DNA from: Telmatospirillum sp.
GTDB lineage: Bacteria > Pseudomonadota > Alphaproteobacteria > Rhodospirillales > Magnetospirillaceae
Assembly: GCA_031291415.1 (NCBI GenBank)
Contig: JARLJB010000024.1
Location: 1-64,000 of the forward strand
Direction of reading: 5' to 3'
Length of the DNA stretch: 64,000 bases
Each line of letters begins with the position of its first letter. Positions within the stretch are counted from its first letter, which is position 1. The notes under the pieces are model-generated. The model did no database searches, had not been told where the DNA came from, and saw nothing but the letters and a program-made list of their open reading frames with translations. Positions 1 to 9,331 of the stretch are shown here, piece after piece. The position numbers and the translations under genes were made by a program.

Positions 1-626
1 AGGCGATCGCCGTTCCCAACGGCATCGGCGTCGTCAAGCTGATGGGACGCGAGTCGGGCTTCATCGCCGCCCAGGCCACCTTGGCCTTGAAGGAAGTCAA
101 CTGCGTCCTGATCCCCGAGGCCACCTTCGCCTTGCTGGGCGAGAACGGCCTGCTGCCCTGGCTCGAACAGCGGCTGCTCGAACGCGGCCATGCCGTCATC
201 GTCGTCGCCGAGGGCGCCGGACAGCATCTGATCCCCGAGTCAGGCCAGACCGACGCCTCGGGCAACCCGGTGCTGGGCGACATCGCCGGCCTGCTGATCC
301 GTGAGATCGGCGGTTATCTGAAGGAACGCGGCGTCACCCACTCATTCAAATACATCGATCCCAGCTACCTGATCCGTTCGGTTCCCGCCAATGCCAACGA
401 CCGCATCTACTGCGGCTTCCTTGGCCAATTCGCCATGCATGCCGCCATGGCCGGAAAAACCAGCATGGTGGTCAGCAAGCTTTATGGCCGATACGTCCAT
501 TTGCCCCTGCATCTGGTCACCCGCCGGCGCAAGAAACTCAATTTGGCATCCGACTGCTGGCAAGCCGTTCTCGAATCGACCGGCCAGCATGCAATCACCT
601 CGCCCGCGGAATTAAGTGTTTCATGA
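1..626 (+). CDS. ATP/PPi-dependent 6-phosphofructokinase, 3' part (5' end outside window)
   Basis: C-terminal portion of a phosphofructokinase that phosphorylates fructose 6-phosphate. The reading frame is open from base 3 and ends with TGA at 624-626. Visible motifs are GRESGFIA near the left edge, a VVAEGAG motif, and PANANDRIYC near the C-terminus, which fit the longer PFK group related to plant and PPi-dependent enzymes rather than E. coli PfkA. The nucleotide-binding N-terminus, which would distinguish ATP from PPi as phosphoryl donor, is not in the window, so the donor is undecided. It is followed on the same strand by the regulator-hydrolase fusion after an 84-base gap. Family assignment is firm; donor and symbol are left open. 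Confidence 0.88.
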   Translation, partial: AIAVPNGIGVVKLMGRESGFIAAQATLALKEVNCVLIPEATFALLGENGLLPWLEQRLLERGHAVIVVAEGAGQHLIPESGQTDASGNPVLGDIAGLLIREIGGYLKERGVTHSFKYIDPSYLIRSVPANANDRIYCGFLGQFAMHAAMAGKTSMVVSKLYGRYVHLPLHLVTRRRKKLNLASDCWQAVLESTGQHAITSPAELSVS

Positions 627-710
627 TGATTGAAGCTGCCGGGCATTTGAGGCTCCCCGTCGTCGCCAGCGGCCAGGGACAACGGGTGGGATGGATGGAG
701 CAACGACGCC

Positions 711-2435
711 ATGCGTAAGTCAGTTGGGAAAAAGGCGGACGATGTTTACGCGCAATTGAAGCGCCAATGCATCATGTCCGACTTGGCTCCGGGACAACAG
801 CTTGTCGAACTGGAGCTCGCGGCATCCATGCAATGCAGCCAGAGCACGGTCAGAGAAGCGCTGCTGCGTCTCCAGGAAGATGGGCTGGTCTCCCGCCAAG
901 GGTACCGGGGAACATCGGTCACCCTGATTTCGCCGATCGAAGCGCAGGTGTTTCTCGATCTGCGGTCGCGGCTGGAGGTGGAAGCGGTTCGCCAGTCCAT
1001 TTCCAAACTCCGTCTTGAGGATTTCAAGGCCTTGAGATCGATCATCAAGGCGATGGAGGAGGCTGCCGCACGCGACGACAACTATGCGTTGTTCGAGCAG
1101 GATCTCGAATTCCACATGTGCCTGTTCCGAGTGGCCAACCTCCCGGCCTTGGTACCGATTCTGGTCCGCTGTTCCGTCTACAACCACCGCAACAAGATCG
1201 CCCAGTCACGGCCGTTGCGGGCGCTGATGGAAACGGCAAGGCGCCATCACGAGATTGTCGGCGCCTTGGAAACCGGAGACGCGGCGGAGGTCGAAAATGT
1301 CATGCGGCGCCACGTCCTGAGCTGTTTCGGCGCCGACGACACCTTGCCGACCGAAAATGGTGGACTGCCGTCGCAGATGTCTCCATCGATGGAGGCCGTC
1401 TTTACGCGCATCCAGGCCGAAGACCGGCATCTTCCGGAAATCACGCGGCTGGCGCCGGCAGAAGCGAAACAACAATTCATTCGCTGCAACGAGCGGTGGA
1501 ACCGTATCGACGCGCGGCGATTCGAGATCGAACATTTCGATATTCCCAACAATCCACTTGGGCGGACGTCGGCACCGGCACTGCCGGCGATGCGGATCGT
1601 CTCCAAGGACAGGCCGCCAAGTTCCGTCGGAACGATCTTACATGTGCATGGCGGCGGCTGGACTTTCGGCTGCAACCAGACACACCTGGGTGCGATGGCC
1701 CGATTGGCCGAATTGACCGGATGCGCCGTCATCGGACTTGACTATAGCTTGGCGCCTGAAGGCCCCTTCCCGGCGGGATTGAACGATTGTGGCTGGGGAT
1801 GGCGGTGGCTGCGGGCAAGAGCCTCGGATTCCGGTCCCTGGTTCTTTGCCGGAGATTCCTCGGGTGCCAATCTCGCGCTGGCGATGCTGCTCGACCTTAG
1901 GAATTTGGGCGAGATCATGCCAAATGCGGCGCTGCTCTTTTACGGCGTTTATTCTCCGGAAGACTCGACCGAATCGCACCAGCTTTTCGGCCAGGGAGAA
2001 TTCGGTCTGACGACCGAAAAAATGGCCTGGTATTGGAAGCAATATCTGTCCGGGGCTCATCGCAATCCGCTTGATCCACGCGTCTCGCCCCTGCTGGCGG
2101 ACTTGTCCGGATTGCCTCCGCTGCTGGTCACCGCCGCCGGGCTTGATCCCTTGCGCGACGATAGCGTCCGCTTGGCGCAGCGACTTTTGAAGGCAAATTC
2201 GCCGTTCGAATTCAAGGTTTACGAAGGAGTTCTGCATGGATTTATGCAGATGTCTGGAATCCTACCCGAAGCGATGACAGCGTTCCAGGACGCGGCGGCC
2301 TTCGTCCGCGACATCATCGCAACATCGGACACGAAATACCGGCTGCGGCAATCCGTCGAGGATATCGAGGGCGCCCTTTCGGCGCCCGGTCAGCGGCGGC
2401 CATGGTTCGACGACTTGAATCGCCCGAGGATCTGA
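711..2435 (+). CDS. GntR/FCD transcriptional regulator fused to an alpha/beta hydrolase (HSL-type esterase)
   Basis: A 574-residue protein joining two complete modules. Residues 1-74 form a GntR winged helix (QSTVREALLRLQEDGLV). Residues 78-205 look like an FCD ligand domain with likely metal ligands D131, H135, H180 and H201. Residues 225-540 are an alpha/beta hydrolase of the hormone-sensitive-lipase type: oxyanion motif HGGGW 313-317, DYSLAPE 344-350, nucleophile elbow GDSSG 381-385 (Ser383), acid Asp479 in GLDP, and His509 in VLHGF. All catalytic residues are present, so the enzyme half should be active. The start is the ATG at 711 with GGAG about ten bases upstream. The frame is continuous, with no sign of a frameshift. 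FCD regulators normally end after about 230 residues and HSL esterases are normally separate, so the fusion is unusual. Plausible inference: it senses and hydrolyses the same acyl or lactone-type ester. Substrate and targets are unknown. Confidence 0.88.
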   Translation: MRKSVGKKADDVYAQLKRQCIMSDLAPGQQLVELELAASMQCSQSTVREALLRLQEDGLVSRQGYRGTSVTLISPIEAQVFLDLRSRLEVEAVRQSISKLRLEDFKALRSIIKAMEEAAARDDNYALFEQDLEFHMCLFRVANLPALVPILVRCSVYNHRNKIAQSRPLRALMETARRHHEIVGALETGDAAEVENVMRRHVLSCFGADDTLPTENGGLPSQMSPSMEAVFTRIQAEDRHLPEITRLAPAEAKQQFIRCNERWNRIDARRFEIEHFDIPNNPLGRTSAPALPAMRIVSKDRPPSSVGTILHVHGGGWTFGCNQTHLGAMARLAELTGCAVIGLDYSLAPEGPFPAGLNDCGWGWRWLRARASDSGPWFFAGDSSGANLALAMLLDLRNLGEIMPNAALLFYGVYSPEDSTESHQLFGQGEFGLTTEKMAWYWKQYLSGAHRNPLDPRVSPLLADLSGLPPLLVTAAGLDPLRDDSVRLAQRLLKANSPFEFKVYEGVLHGFMQMSGILPEAMTAFQDAAAFVRDIIATSDTKYRLRQSVEDIEGALSAPGQRRPWFDDLNRPRI

Positions 2436-2490
2436 CGAGAGGCCCGGAATTGAACAGCAAGGACGCAATAGCGGCAACTAACGACAAGTC

Positions 2491-2512
2491 CTAGTCTGGC
2501 ATGTCAGACTAG
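2491..2512. promoter_or_regulatory. Perfect 8-bp inverted repeat (CTAGTCTG-N6-CAGACTAG)
   Basis: Arms at 2491-2498 and 2505-2512 are exact reverse complements around GCATGT. It lies 56 bases after the stop of the regulator-hydrolase fusion and 137 bases before the chemoreceptor start. No T-run follows on the + strand, so it looks more like a dimer-binding operator than a terminator. Which protein binds is inference; the adjacent GntR fusion is the nearest candidate. Confidence 0.5.
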
Positions 2513-2584
2513 ACTCTATGCGATGCCTCCGGCTCAGGCGCCGGATGGTGGCGTTCATCATTCCGGACTGATTGGAAGCGTTCG

Positions 2585-2601
2585 GTCAATTGACTGGTCA
2601 A
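2585..2601. promoter_or_regulatory. Overlapping short palindromes GTCAATTGAC / TTGACTGGTCAA before the chemoreceptor gene
   Basis: GTCAATTGAC (2585-2594) is a perfect palindrome and overlaps TTGACTGGTCAA (2590-2601), an inverted repeat with a two-base centre. The pair sits 48 bases upstream of the chemoreceptor ATG, where a promoter or operator is expected. Function is inferred from position only. Confidence 0.3.
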
Positions 2602-2648
2602 AAAAATAAAGCTCAGAAGCTAATTGGGCATTTGGAGGAATTTGGCCA

Positions 2649-4799
2649 ATGAAATCCCCGTTCTCGATGGGTGTCGGAAGAACACTGACCATTGCTTTGC
2701 TGGTTGTCGCGGGGTTCGTGATTTGCAGCATGGTGGTCTCGTACACGTCCTTCAATCGACTGGGACAGTCTCTGTCCTTGATTTCGGACGAACGCCTGCC
2801 ACAGGTCTTCCTGGCTGAGAAATTAGCCGCGGAAAGCCAGCGGGTCGTCGGTGCTGCGCCGACCATGATCGCGGCATCGACCAAGGAAGAAAAAGACGCC
2901 ATCTTCGCCGACATCCGCCAACGGATGGACGACATTTCCCGGACCGTCGTCGATTTCAAAACCACCGAAAGCGGACGGGAAAATCTTGACGGCCTGCGCA
3001 AGGCCAATGAGTCGATGCGGGCAAAACTCGAGGAACTCGACAGCACCATCACCGAGCGATTCGAGGTCGAACAGACCAAGCGGGATGCCTTGAAGAAACT
3101 GCAGGGAGCGATGACGGTCTATCGCGTCCTTCTGCGGCCCAAGGTTCAGGTTGCCGACGTCACCATGACCGTCATCGGCAATGAGGTTAAGAAGCTCAAG
3201 GCAAAGGCCGAAAACAGCACGCAGGACGAACTGCGCTCAGAACTGATTCGACTGAGCGACGCCGCAACCGAACGGACTGTCCTCAACGACTTGGACAAAT
3301 GCGGCGACAGCCTGTTCAACATTCTTCTGGCCTCAGCCAATGAACGGGATATCGACGCGGCGACCGCGGCATCGATCCGCGGAAAAGGCCAGATCGCACA
3401 AATGAGCGGCTACCTTGAGAAGGTGCCCGACATGTTCGACAAGGACGCTCGCGAAAGCGCCCTTGAGCGGTTTTCCCGGCTCACGTTGGACGACCAGGAA
3501 TCGGTTCCGGCAATTCGCCGTCATGAACTTGAACTTACCGGGAAGGCCAACACCCTCTATCTCGGTCTGAAAGATCTTTCGCTCGAACTGCAAAGCCACC
3601 TGAACAAGCTGATGTCGGGAATTTCCTCGCAATCCGGACAAGAGACAACTCTGGCCAGAGCGGCCGAACATTACGGTTTTCTGTTGATCGTCGCCTCCGG
3701 GCTGGCCAGCGTGCTGGTCGTACTGGGATCGATGGTGTTCGTTCGCTACCGCATCATCAAGCGCTTCGATCGGTTGCGGTTTTGCATGGAACGCCTGGCC
3801 AAGAATGATCTCGACATCACCGTTCCCGTCGACGGCCAGGATGAAATCACCGACATGGCCAAGACATTGGAGATCTTCCGCGACACCGCCCGCCAGGTCG
3901 CCACCGCTAACGAGCGCGCCGAAGAGGAGCGCAAGCGTGCCGCCGTCGAACGGCGTCAAGCCGTTCTGGAACTTGCCGATCAATTCGACGCCCAGATCAA
4001 GGGACTGCTGAGCGAGGTCTTGTCCGGTGCCGGCAGTATGCACAAAACGGCCGATGGCCTGGCCGGCATCGCGCAGACGACGTCGACCGAGGCAAGCGCT
4101 GCGGCGGAGGCCTCGACCGCCGCCTCGACCAATGTCGATACGGTTGCCAGCGCCGCCGAGGAAATGTCCAGTTCGATCGCCGAAATCGGCAGTCAGGTCC
4201 AACGTTCGGTGACCATCGCCCGTCAGGCGGTGGCCGAGGCCGAACGGACGGACGCGACGGCACGCAGCCTCACCGCCGCCGCCGACAAGATCGGCGAGGT
4301 CGTCGAATTGATCAATGCGATCGCCACCAAGACATCGCTGCTGGCTCTCAATGCAACGATCGAAGCGGCCCGTGCCGGCGAGGCCGGCAAGGGTTTCGCC
4401 GTCGTTGCCGGTGAGGTCAAATCGCTGGCCACGCAGACGGCCCAGGCCACCGGCGACATCACCGAGCAGGTCAGCGCCATGCAGGCAGCCACGCACGAAG
4501 TGGTGACGGCGATCAACAACATCGGCGACACCATCAAGGCGATCGACGGCATTTCGGCAGGTATTGCCACTTCGGTGGACATGCAGGACGCCACGACACG
4601 TGAAATTGCGCGGAGCGTACACCACGCCGCCGAAGGCACCAGCCAGGTGATGACGAGCATCACGCATGTCACCGACGCCGCCGGAAAAGCCGCGCAGTCA
4701 GCCGGGCAAATGCTGACCGATGCCTCGACGATGAGCCGACAGGCCGGTTCTCTGCGAGAGGCTGTCGACGCGTTCCTCGATCAGGTCCGCAAGGGCTAG
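2649..4799 (+). CDS. Methyl-accepting chemotaxis protein
   Basis: A 716-residue transmembrane chemoreceptor. TM1 is at about residues 12-34, followed by a periplasmic helical sensing region of about 300 residues and TM2 at about 343-365. A HAMP segment follows to about 420, then the cytoplasmic methylated-helix domain, whose hairpin tip ([20 protein letters not shown]) starts near residue 564. It would signal through CheW/CheA to the flagellar motor. Ligand unknown. The ATG at 2649 has a strong ribosome site GGAGGAA nine bases upstream. The gene ends by overlapping the convergent EamA gene by four bases (shared TAG/CTA). The two palindromes in its upstream region suggest controlled expression. 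Confidence 0.93.
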   Translation: MKSPFSMGVGRTLTIALLVVAGFVICSMVVSYTSFNRLGQSLSLISDERLPQVFLAEKLAAESQRVVGAAPTMIAASTKEEKDAIFADIRQRMDDISRTVVDFKTTESGRENLDGLRKANESMRAKLEELDSTITERFEVEQTKRDALKKLQGAMTVYRVLLRPKVQVADVTMTVIGNEVKKLKAKAENSTQDELRSELIRLSDAATERTVLNDLDKCGDSLFNILLASANERDIDAATAASIRGKGQIAQMSGYLEKVPDMFDKDARESALERFSRLTLDDQESVPAIRRHELELTGKANTLYLGLKDLSLELQSHLNKLMSGISSQSGQETTLARAAEHYGFLLIVASGLASVLVVLGSMVFVRYRIIKRFDRLRFCMERLAKNDLDITVPVDGQDEITDMAKTLEIFRDTARQVATANERAEEERKRAAVERRQAVLELADQFDAQIKGLLSEVLSGAGSMHKTADGLAGIAQTTSTEASAAAEASTAASTNVDTVASAAEEMSSSIAEIGSQVQRSVTIARQAVAEAERTDATARSLTAAADKIGEVVELINAIATKTSLLALNATIEAARAGEAGKGFAVVAGEVKSLATQTAQATGDITEQVSAMQAATHEVVTAINNIGDTIKAIDGISAGIATSVDMQDATTREIARSVHHAAEGTSQVMTSITHVTDAAGKAAQSAGQMLTDASTMSRQAGSLREAVDAFLDQVRKG

Positions 4800-5677
4800 C
4801 AGGGCGATCGGCGGAACTGCAGGACGGCGACACCGACGAGGGTCGCCGTGCCGCCGATCACCTTGGCCCAACTGAGGCTGTCGCCGAACAGGGCGACGCC
4901 GGCGACGACGGCGATCACCGGATTAAGAAGATTGAGCGGCACCACGCGGTTGATCGGATAGCGCGCCAGCAGGCGATACCAAAGACTGTAGGCGACGATG
5001 GTCGCAAGAATGCCCGTGTAACCGACGGCACCCCACCCTTTCCACCCCGCATTGGCGAAAGAGTGCATCTGGCCCTGCTCAAGGCACCAGGACAGAAGGA
5101 AAAGCTGGGGAACGGCGAAGGCCGCCATCCAGCCGTTCAGGGCCAGAGGGTTGATCGGGCCGATTTTCTTGATGACCACCATCGACAGGGCCCAGGCGAC
5201 AGAAGAAAGCCCGGAGAGGACAAGACTGACCGGGTCGGCATGCTGCGGTTCCCCAACCACCAAAAGGACCCCGGCGAAAGAGACGAACATGCCGAACAGG
5301 CCTTGCAACCCTAGTCTTTCTCCGTAGAAAACAGCGGCGACCACGGCCGAAAAGGGCACCGCGAGCTGCCCGACGATCGCTCCGGTCGGCACATCGAGAC
5401 CGGCCATGCTGGCGAAAAACATGCCAAAATGCATCGTGCCCATCAGACTGGACAGCAAGACGATGAGGCGCCACTGGCGGCGCGGCAACCGATAGAATGG
5501 AACCAGAAGAGCGGCCACCAAAAGAAATCGCAACCCGGTCAGCAGCAGCGGCGGGAACTCATGGGTCCCGGCCTTGACCGCGACATAATTGAATCCCCAG
5601 ACGACGACAGCCAACAGTCCGGCAGCGGCATCGAACGGCGTGAAGGTCGATCGGGCGGACGTTCCAATCGCTGGCAT
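4796..5677 (-). CDS. EamA/DMT-family transporter
   Basis: A 293-residue inner-membrane protein with about ten hydrophobic helices arranged as two EamA repeats. The family contains metabolite and amino-acid exporters; the substrate here cannot be read from sequence. The typical repeat ends are visible, such as [26 protein letters not shown] in the first half and a second [12 protein letters not shown] segment near the C-terminus. It is convergent with and overlaps the chemoreceptor by four bases. A second EamA paralogue at 28910-29779 has a similar layout. The ATG at 5677 is preceded by GAGAGAAC. Confidence 0.88.
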   Translation of the reverse strand: MPAIGTSARSTFTPFDAAAGLLAVVVWGFNYVAVKAGTHEFPPLLLTGLRFLLVAALLVPFYRLPRRQWRLIVLLSSLMGTMHFGMFFASMAGLDVPTGAIVGQLAVPFSAVVAAVFYGERLGLQGLFGMFVSFAGVLLVVGEPQHADPVSLVLSGLSSVAWALSMVVIKKIGPINPLALNGWMAAFAVPQLFLLSWCLEQGQMHSFANAGWKGWGAVGYTGILATIVAYSLWYRLLARYPINRVVPLNLLNPVIAVVAGVALFGDSLSWAKVIGGTATLVGVAVLQFRRSPC

Positions 5678-5739
5678 GGTTCTCTCGGCGGTCCCTGTCT
5701 CACCCGTTTGATCAAGAAATGACCAGGGCTGTAAACAAC

Positions 5740-5773
5740 AAAAGCCGCCGGCACACGTCAGACGGCCGGCGGC
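5740..5773 (-). terminator. Rho-independent terminator after uxaB
   Basis: Stem GCCGCCGGC (5744-5752) pairs with GCCGGCGGC (5765-5773). Read on the minus strand the stem is followed by TTTTGTTG, the layout of an intrinsic terminator placed just after the uxaB stop codon. Confidence 0.7.
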
Positions 5774-5830
5774 GATCGTTCTTTCATCCCACCCCTATCC
5801 CGTCAAGGGATCAGGTGGCTGGCTCGCGTC

Positions 5831-7336
5831 TCAGGCAATCACATCCTTGAGCGCCGCCGTGATGCCCTTCGCCTCGATGGCAGCCAGCGCCTTCGAGGCC
5901 TGCTCGGCGAGACCGGGCACCTTGGTCAGATCCTCACCCCACAAACGGGTATCAGCCAGCAGCTTGGTGGCAAGCGCCGCCGCCTGACCGGGCTTGGCTT
6001 CGTTCCAAGCGGTCGACAGGATCTTGATGACCGCGGCATCGTCCTTGATCGGATAGGTGCCGGCGTTACGGGTGCCGATGTAGTCGCTTCCCTTCATCTC
6101 GCCTTTGTAGAACCACAACAGAGCGGCGAGCGAGAAGGACAGGCCGGCCGGCGCCTTTCCCTTCCCGGCGGCGTAGTCCTTGACGGTCGGCAGGACACGG
6201 ACTTTCCACTTGGACACCGAGTTAAGGGCGATGGAGATCAGCTCATGGCGGATGTAGGGGTTGCTGAAACGCTCCATGATGGAGGCGGCATAGCTCTGCC
6301 GCTCGGCCTCGGGCAGCGGCACGAAGGGTACGATCTCTTCGAACATCACCTTCTTGAGGAACGCCGAAACGATCGGGTCGTCGATCATCGACTTCACGGT
6401 GTCGAGACCGGACCGGTAGGCGGCCAGCGAGCTGGCGGTGTGGGCACCGTTCAGAATCCGCACCTTGCGTGTCCGGTAGGGCTGCTGATCATCGGTCCAA
6501 ATGACATTGAGCCCGGCCTTGTGCAGCGGGAATTCCTCGCCCAGTTCCTTCGGTCCCTGGATTACCCAAACATGGAAAGGCTCGGCGGCGACGATCAGGT
6601 TGTCCTGATAGCCCCAGGACTTGCAGAGAGCGGCCGCTTCGTTGGCCGGATAGCCGGGAACGATACGATCGACCAGAGTATCGAGGAAATAGTTATCCTT
6701 CTCGACCCAGGCGGAGAAGGCCGGCTCCAGCTTCCAGCGCTTGGCGTGCAACAGGACAATCCGCTTGAGGTTGGTACCGTTCGCCTCGATCAACTCGCAG
6801 GGAATGAAGACCAGGCCGGTCGCCTTGGTGCCGCCCAGCTTCTGATAGCGGGCATAAAGCAAAGCCGCCACCTTGGCCGGGAAATTGTCCGGGCATTTTC
6901 CGGGCGTGTAGGCTTCGTCAGCGTCGGCGATGCCGGCTTCCGTGGTGTTGGAAATAACAAAACGCAAGCCCGGATCGCTCACCAGGCTCAACATGGCGTC
7001 CCACTGTTCATAGGGGTTCAACGCCTTCTGAACGCAACTGACGACACGGCGCTGTTCGACTTCCTGGCCACCCTCGATGCCGCGCAACAGGACGGTATAG
7101 AGTCCTTCCTGGGCGTTGATCGGTTCCGCCATGCCCTTGGGCAGCGGCTGGGCGATGGCGACGCCCCCCTTGAACAGGCCCTGGCCATTGGCGTTATCGA
7201 TCTGCCAATCGACGAAGGCGCGCAGGAAGTTGCCTTCGCCGAACTGCAGGATATTGATGGGATAAACGGGCGCGCCTGGCGTATGCGCCACATTGAGCTT
7301 GCCGCTCGCGAGCACGTCGCGTCGCAAATTCTGCAT
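5831..7336 (-). CDS. uxaB: Tagaturonate reductase (altronate oxidoreductase)
   Basis: A 501-residue NAD-dependent polyol/mannitol dehydrogenase-family enzyme that reduces D-tagaturonate to D-altronate in galacturonate breakdown. The N-terminus carries the ILQFGEGNFLRAF nucleotide-binding segment, and the family catalytic pattern K-x5-N-x2-H is seen as KVRILNGAH. Length matches the UxaB group (about 480-500 residues) rather than fructuronate reductase UxuB. The ATG at 7336 has AAGGAAC seven bases upstream. It lies downstream of uxaC on the same strand, separated by 160 bases of hairpin-rich spacer, and is followed by an intrinsic terminator. The UxaB call is supported by uxaC next door and uxaA at 33.8 kb. 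Confidence 0.9.
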   Translation of the reverse strand: MQNLRRDVLASGKLNVAHTPGAPVYPINILQFGEGNFLRAFVDWQIDNANGQGLFKGGVAIAQPLPKGMAEPINAQEGLYTVLLRGIEGGQEVEQRRVVSCVQKALNPYEQWDAMLSLVSDPGLRFVISNTTEAGIADADEAYTPGKCPDNFPAKVAALLYARYQKLGGTKATGLVFIPCELIEANGTNLKRIVLLHAKRWKLEPAFSAWVEKDNYFLDTLVDRIVPGYPANEAAALCKSWGYQDNLIVAAEPFHVWVIQGPKELGEEFPLHKAGLNVIWTDDQQPYRTRKVRILNGAHTASSLAAYRSGLDTVKSMIDDPIVSAFLKKVMFEEIVPFVPLPEAERQSYAASIMERFSNPYIRHELISIALNSVSKWKVRVLPTVKDYAAGKGKAPAGLSFSLAALLWFYKGEMKGSDYIGTRNAGTYPIKDDAAVIKILSTAWNEAKPGQAAALATKLLADTRLWGEDLTKVPGLAEQASKALAAIEAKGITAALKDVIA

Positions 7337-7349
7337 TTTTGTGTTCCTT

Positions 7350-7399
7350 CAATCTAGTCGGAGCAACGCTCCGGCAATCTAGTTGGAGCAAGGCTCCGG
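7350..7399. repeat. Tandem 25-bp repeat, two copies, each with a small hairpin, between uxaC and uxaB
   Basis: Copies at 7350-7374 and 7375-7399 share the frame CAATCTAGTYGGAGCAASGCTCCGG and differ at only two positions. Each contains a short stem of the type GGAGC-N3-GCTCC. On the minus-strand mRNA they lie immediately before the uxaB ribosome site, so they could affect translation or mRNA processing between the two genes. That role is inference. Confidence 0.6.
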
Positions 7400-7463
7400 T
7401 CTGCACCCCAGGCCCGACCATCGCGGATCGGCATCTGGCGCGGTCTGGGGCGGCGGACAAGGA

Positions 7464-7489
7464 GGGTGTTCCCCGTCCCGGGAACACCC
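7464..7489. other. Strong intercistronic hairpin after uxaC
   Basis: GGGTGTTCCC (7464-7473) pairs perfectly with GGGAACACCC (7480-7489) around a six-base loop, starting eight bases after the uxaC stop on the minus strand. No T-run follows, so it may stabilise the 3' end of the uxaC message or attenuate uxaB rather than fully terminate. Confidence 0.5.
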
Positions 7490-7496
7490 TTGCTCC

Positions 7497-8915
7497 TTAA
7501 AGCTTGTAAGCCGCCTTCACCAAGCGATAGGTGAGATCTTGCGCGACCTCGAGGGCCTCGTCCATATCCAGGCGGTGCTCGGCCACCAGACGTCCGAGGA
7601 AACCGCAATCGATCCGCCGGGCGACGTCGTGACGGGCCGGGATCGACAGGAAGGCGCGGGTGTCGTCGTTGAAGCCGACCGTGTTGTAGAAGCCGGCCGT
7701 CTCGGTCACCTGCTCGCGGAAACGCCGCATGCCTTCCGGGCTGTCGTGGAACCACCAGGACGGCCCCAGCTTGAGGGCGGGGAAGTGACCGGCAAGCGGT
7801 GCCAGCTCACGCGAATAGGAGGTCTCGTCCAGCGTGAAGAGAATGATCGTCAGCTTGCGCTCGTTGCCGAAACGGTCGAGCAACGGCTTCAGGGCATGGA
7901 CATAGTCGGTCTGCATCGGAATATCGCAGCCCTTGTCCTTGCCGAACATCTTGAAGACGGTGGGATTGTAGTCGCGGTAAGCGCCGGGATGGATCTGCAT
8001 GGTCAGACCGTCTTCCAGGCTCATCCGGGCCATCTCGGTCAGCATCTGGCCGCGGAACAGTTCGGCGTCGGCCGCACTGGCATTGCCCTTGATCACCTTG
8101 GCGAACAGCGCCTCGGCCTCAGCCTTCGGCAGGTCGGCGGTGAAAGCGGTCGGATGCCCGTGGTCGGTCGAGGTACAGCCGCCATTTTCGATGAAATAGC
8201 GACGGCGATCAAACAACGCCTCGAGATATCCCTTCCAGGTCTTGGTGTCCTTGCCGGTGATCTTGCCCAATTCGGCGACGTTGCCGACGAAGTTGGTGAA
8301 ATTGGGATCGACCACGGGATCGGGACGGTAGGCGGTGACCACACGGCCTTTCCAGCCGCTGGCCTTGATCTTTTTGTGATGGCGAAGATCGTCGAGCGGC
8401 GACTCGGTGGTCGACATGACTTCGATGTTGAAACGCTCGTAGAGGGCGCGCGGCCGGAAGTCGGGACGCTGCAGACATTCGGAAATCTGATCGTAGATCT
8501 TGTCGGCGTTCGAGGCATCCAGCCGTTCCCGGATGCCGAACACCTCGTGGAAGGCGTGCGTCAGCCACATACGGGACGGTGTCCCGCGGAACAGATGGAA
8601 GTTCTCGGCCAGTTGACGCCAGATCTTGCGCTTATCGCTTTCCGTCGCCCCACCGTCGGCCCGTGGCACGCCCAGCCCCTCGATCGCGATGCCCTGGCTG
8701 TAGAGCATGCGGAAAACGTAGTGGTCAGGAACAATGAACAGGCTGGCGGGGTCGGGAAAGGGCTCGTCGTCGGCGAACCAGGCCGGGTTGGTGTGGCCGT
8801 GCGGGCTGACAATCGGCAGTCCGGCAATGGTTTTGTAGATCGCGCGCGCGGCATCGCGTGCGGCGGGTTCGGCCGGAAACAGCCGATCCGGATGGAGCGT
8901 AAGGGGAGCGGTCAT
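7497..8915 (-). CDS. uxaC: Glucuronate/galacturonate isomerase
   Basis: Uronate isomerase converting D-galacturonate to D-tagaturonate (and D-glucuronate to D-fructuronate), the first step of the pathway. Recognisable segments are LPIVSPHGHTNPAWF near the N-terminus with the metal-binding HGH, TDHGHPTAF in the middle, and a long conserved C-terminal half. I place the start at the ATG at 8915 (MTAPLTLHPDRLF), giving 472 residues, the usual family length, with AGGAA upstream. An in-frame upstream start at 8978 would add 21 residues unlike the family. First gene of a minus-strand unit with uxaB; the shared TGGTCAAG operator lies 82 bases upstream. Confidence 0.93.
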   Translation of the reverse strand: MTAPLTLHPDRLFPAEPAARDAARAIYKTIAGLPIVSPHGHTNPAWFADDEPFPDPASLFIVPDHYVFRMLYSQGIAIEGLGVPRADGGATESDKRKIWRQLAENFHLFRGTPSRMWLTHAFHEVFGIRERLDASNADKIYDQISECLQRPDFRPRALYERFNIEVMSTTESPLDDLRHHKKIKASGWKGRVVTAYRPDPVVDPNFTNFVGNVAELGKITGKDTKTWKGYLEALFDRRRYFIENGGCTSTDHGHPTAFTADLPKAEAEALFAKVIKGNASAADAELFRGQMLTEMARMSLEDGLTMQIHPGAYRDYNPTVFKMFGKDKGCDIPMQTDYVHALKPLLDRFGNERKLTIILFTLDETSYSRELAPLAGHFPALKLGPSWWFHDSPEGMRRFREQVTETAGFYNTVGFNDDTRAFLSIPARHDVARRIDCGFLGRLVAEHRLDMDEALEVAQDLTYRLVKAAYKL

Positions 8916-8996
8916 GGCTGACGAATTCCTTATTGGTTGCTCACTGCAGACAGGTGCAGCAACGAGACATCTGGACAATTGTGCAAAAAAATAGAA

Positions 8997-9015
8997 TGGT
9001 CAAGCGGTAAGGCCA
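8997..9015 (+). promoter_or_regulatory. Shared uronate-regulon operator, copy 1 (upstream of uxaC)
   Basis: TGGTCAAGCGGTAAGGCCA lies 82 bases upstream of the uxaC start. It closely matches the sites at 35431, 37833 and 15304 (minus strand). The outer arms TGGTC/GGCCA resemble GntR-FCD operators. The likely binder is the UxuR/ExuR-like GntR protein encoded at 39035-39745. Confidence 0.6.
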
Positions 9016-9018
9016 CTT

Positions 9019-9330
9019 AGCCGAACAGAACTTCGCCGTCAGATCGCTTTGGGGGGAGATCAACTCCTCAAAGGGTTTTTTTTGTGCCCACCCTGAACGA
9101 TCAGCTAGCGAAGACAAAATAGCTCTCGATCACGGCGCGGTAAGTCAAGGGATGCGGACAAGGCATGCCACCGGGTTCGGCTAAAGTCAGTGAGACTCTA
9201 AACCGAATGACCGATGGAATCGACTGCCCCTTTGGCATGTCCGGGTTGGTTTGGGCTTGCGCGTAGACCTAAGGGCGCTGATGCGCCCGCCCGGCGCCTG
9301 AGGAATCTAGATCTGAGAAACACTTAGAAC
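9019..9330. other. Non-coding part of the uxaC-zwf intergenic region
   Basis: About 310 bases with no convincing reading frame. It contains a GGGCGC-N4-GCGCCC hairpin at 9268-9283 and a pair of loosely similar GGCATG...GGGTT segments near 9163 and 9235, but nothing I can name. With the hairpin element at 9332-9404 and the operator region before zwf, the gap between the two genes is about 820 bases. Confidence 0.3.
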
Positions 9331-9331
9331 A

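Noticed and set aside
7383..8921. 512-codon plus-strand open frame antisense to uxaC
   Set aside because: No family likeness; it is the GC-rich codon shadow of uxaC, whose protein is unmistakable. The same applies to the long frames at 6245-7357 (opposite uxaB) and 45981-47528 (opposite the hybrid kinase).
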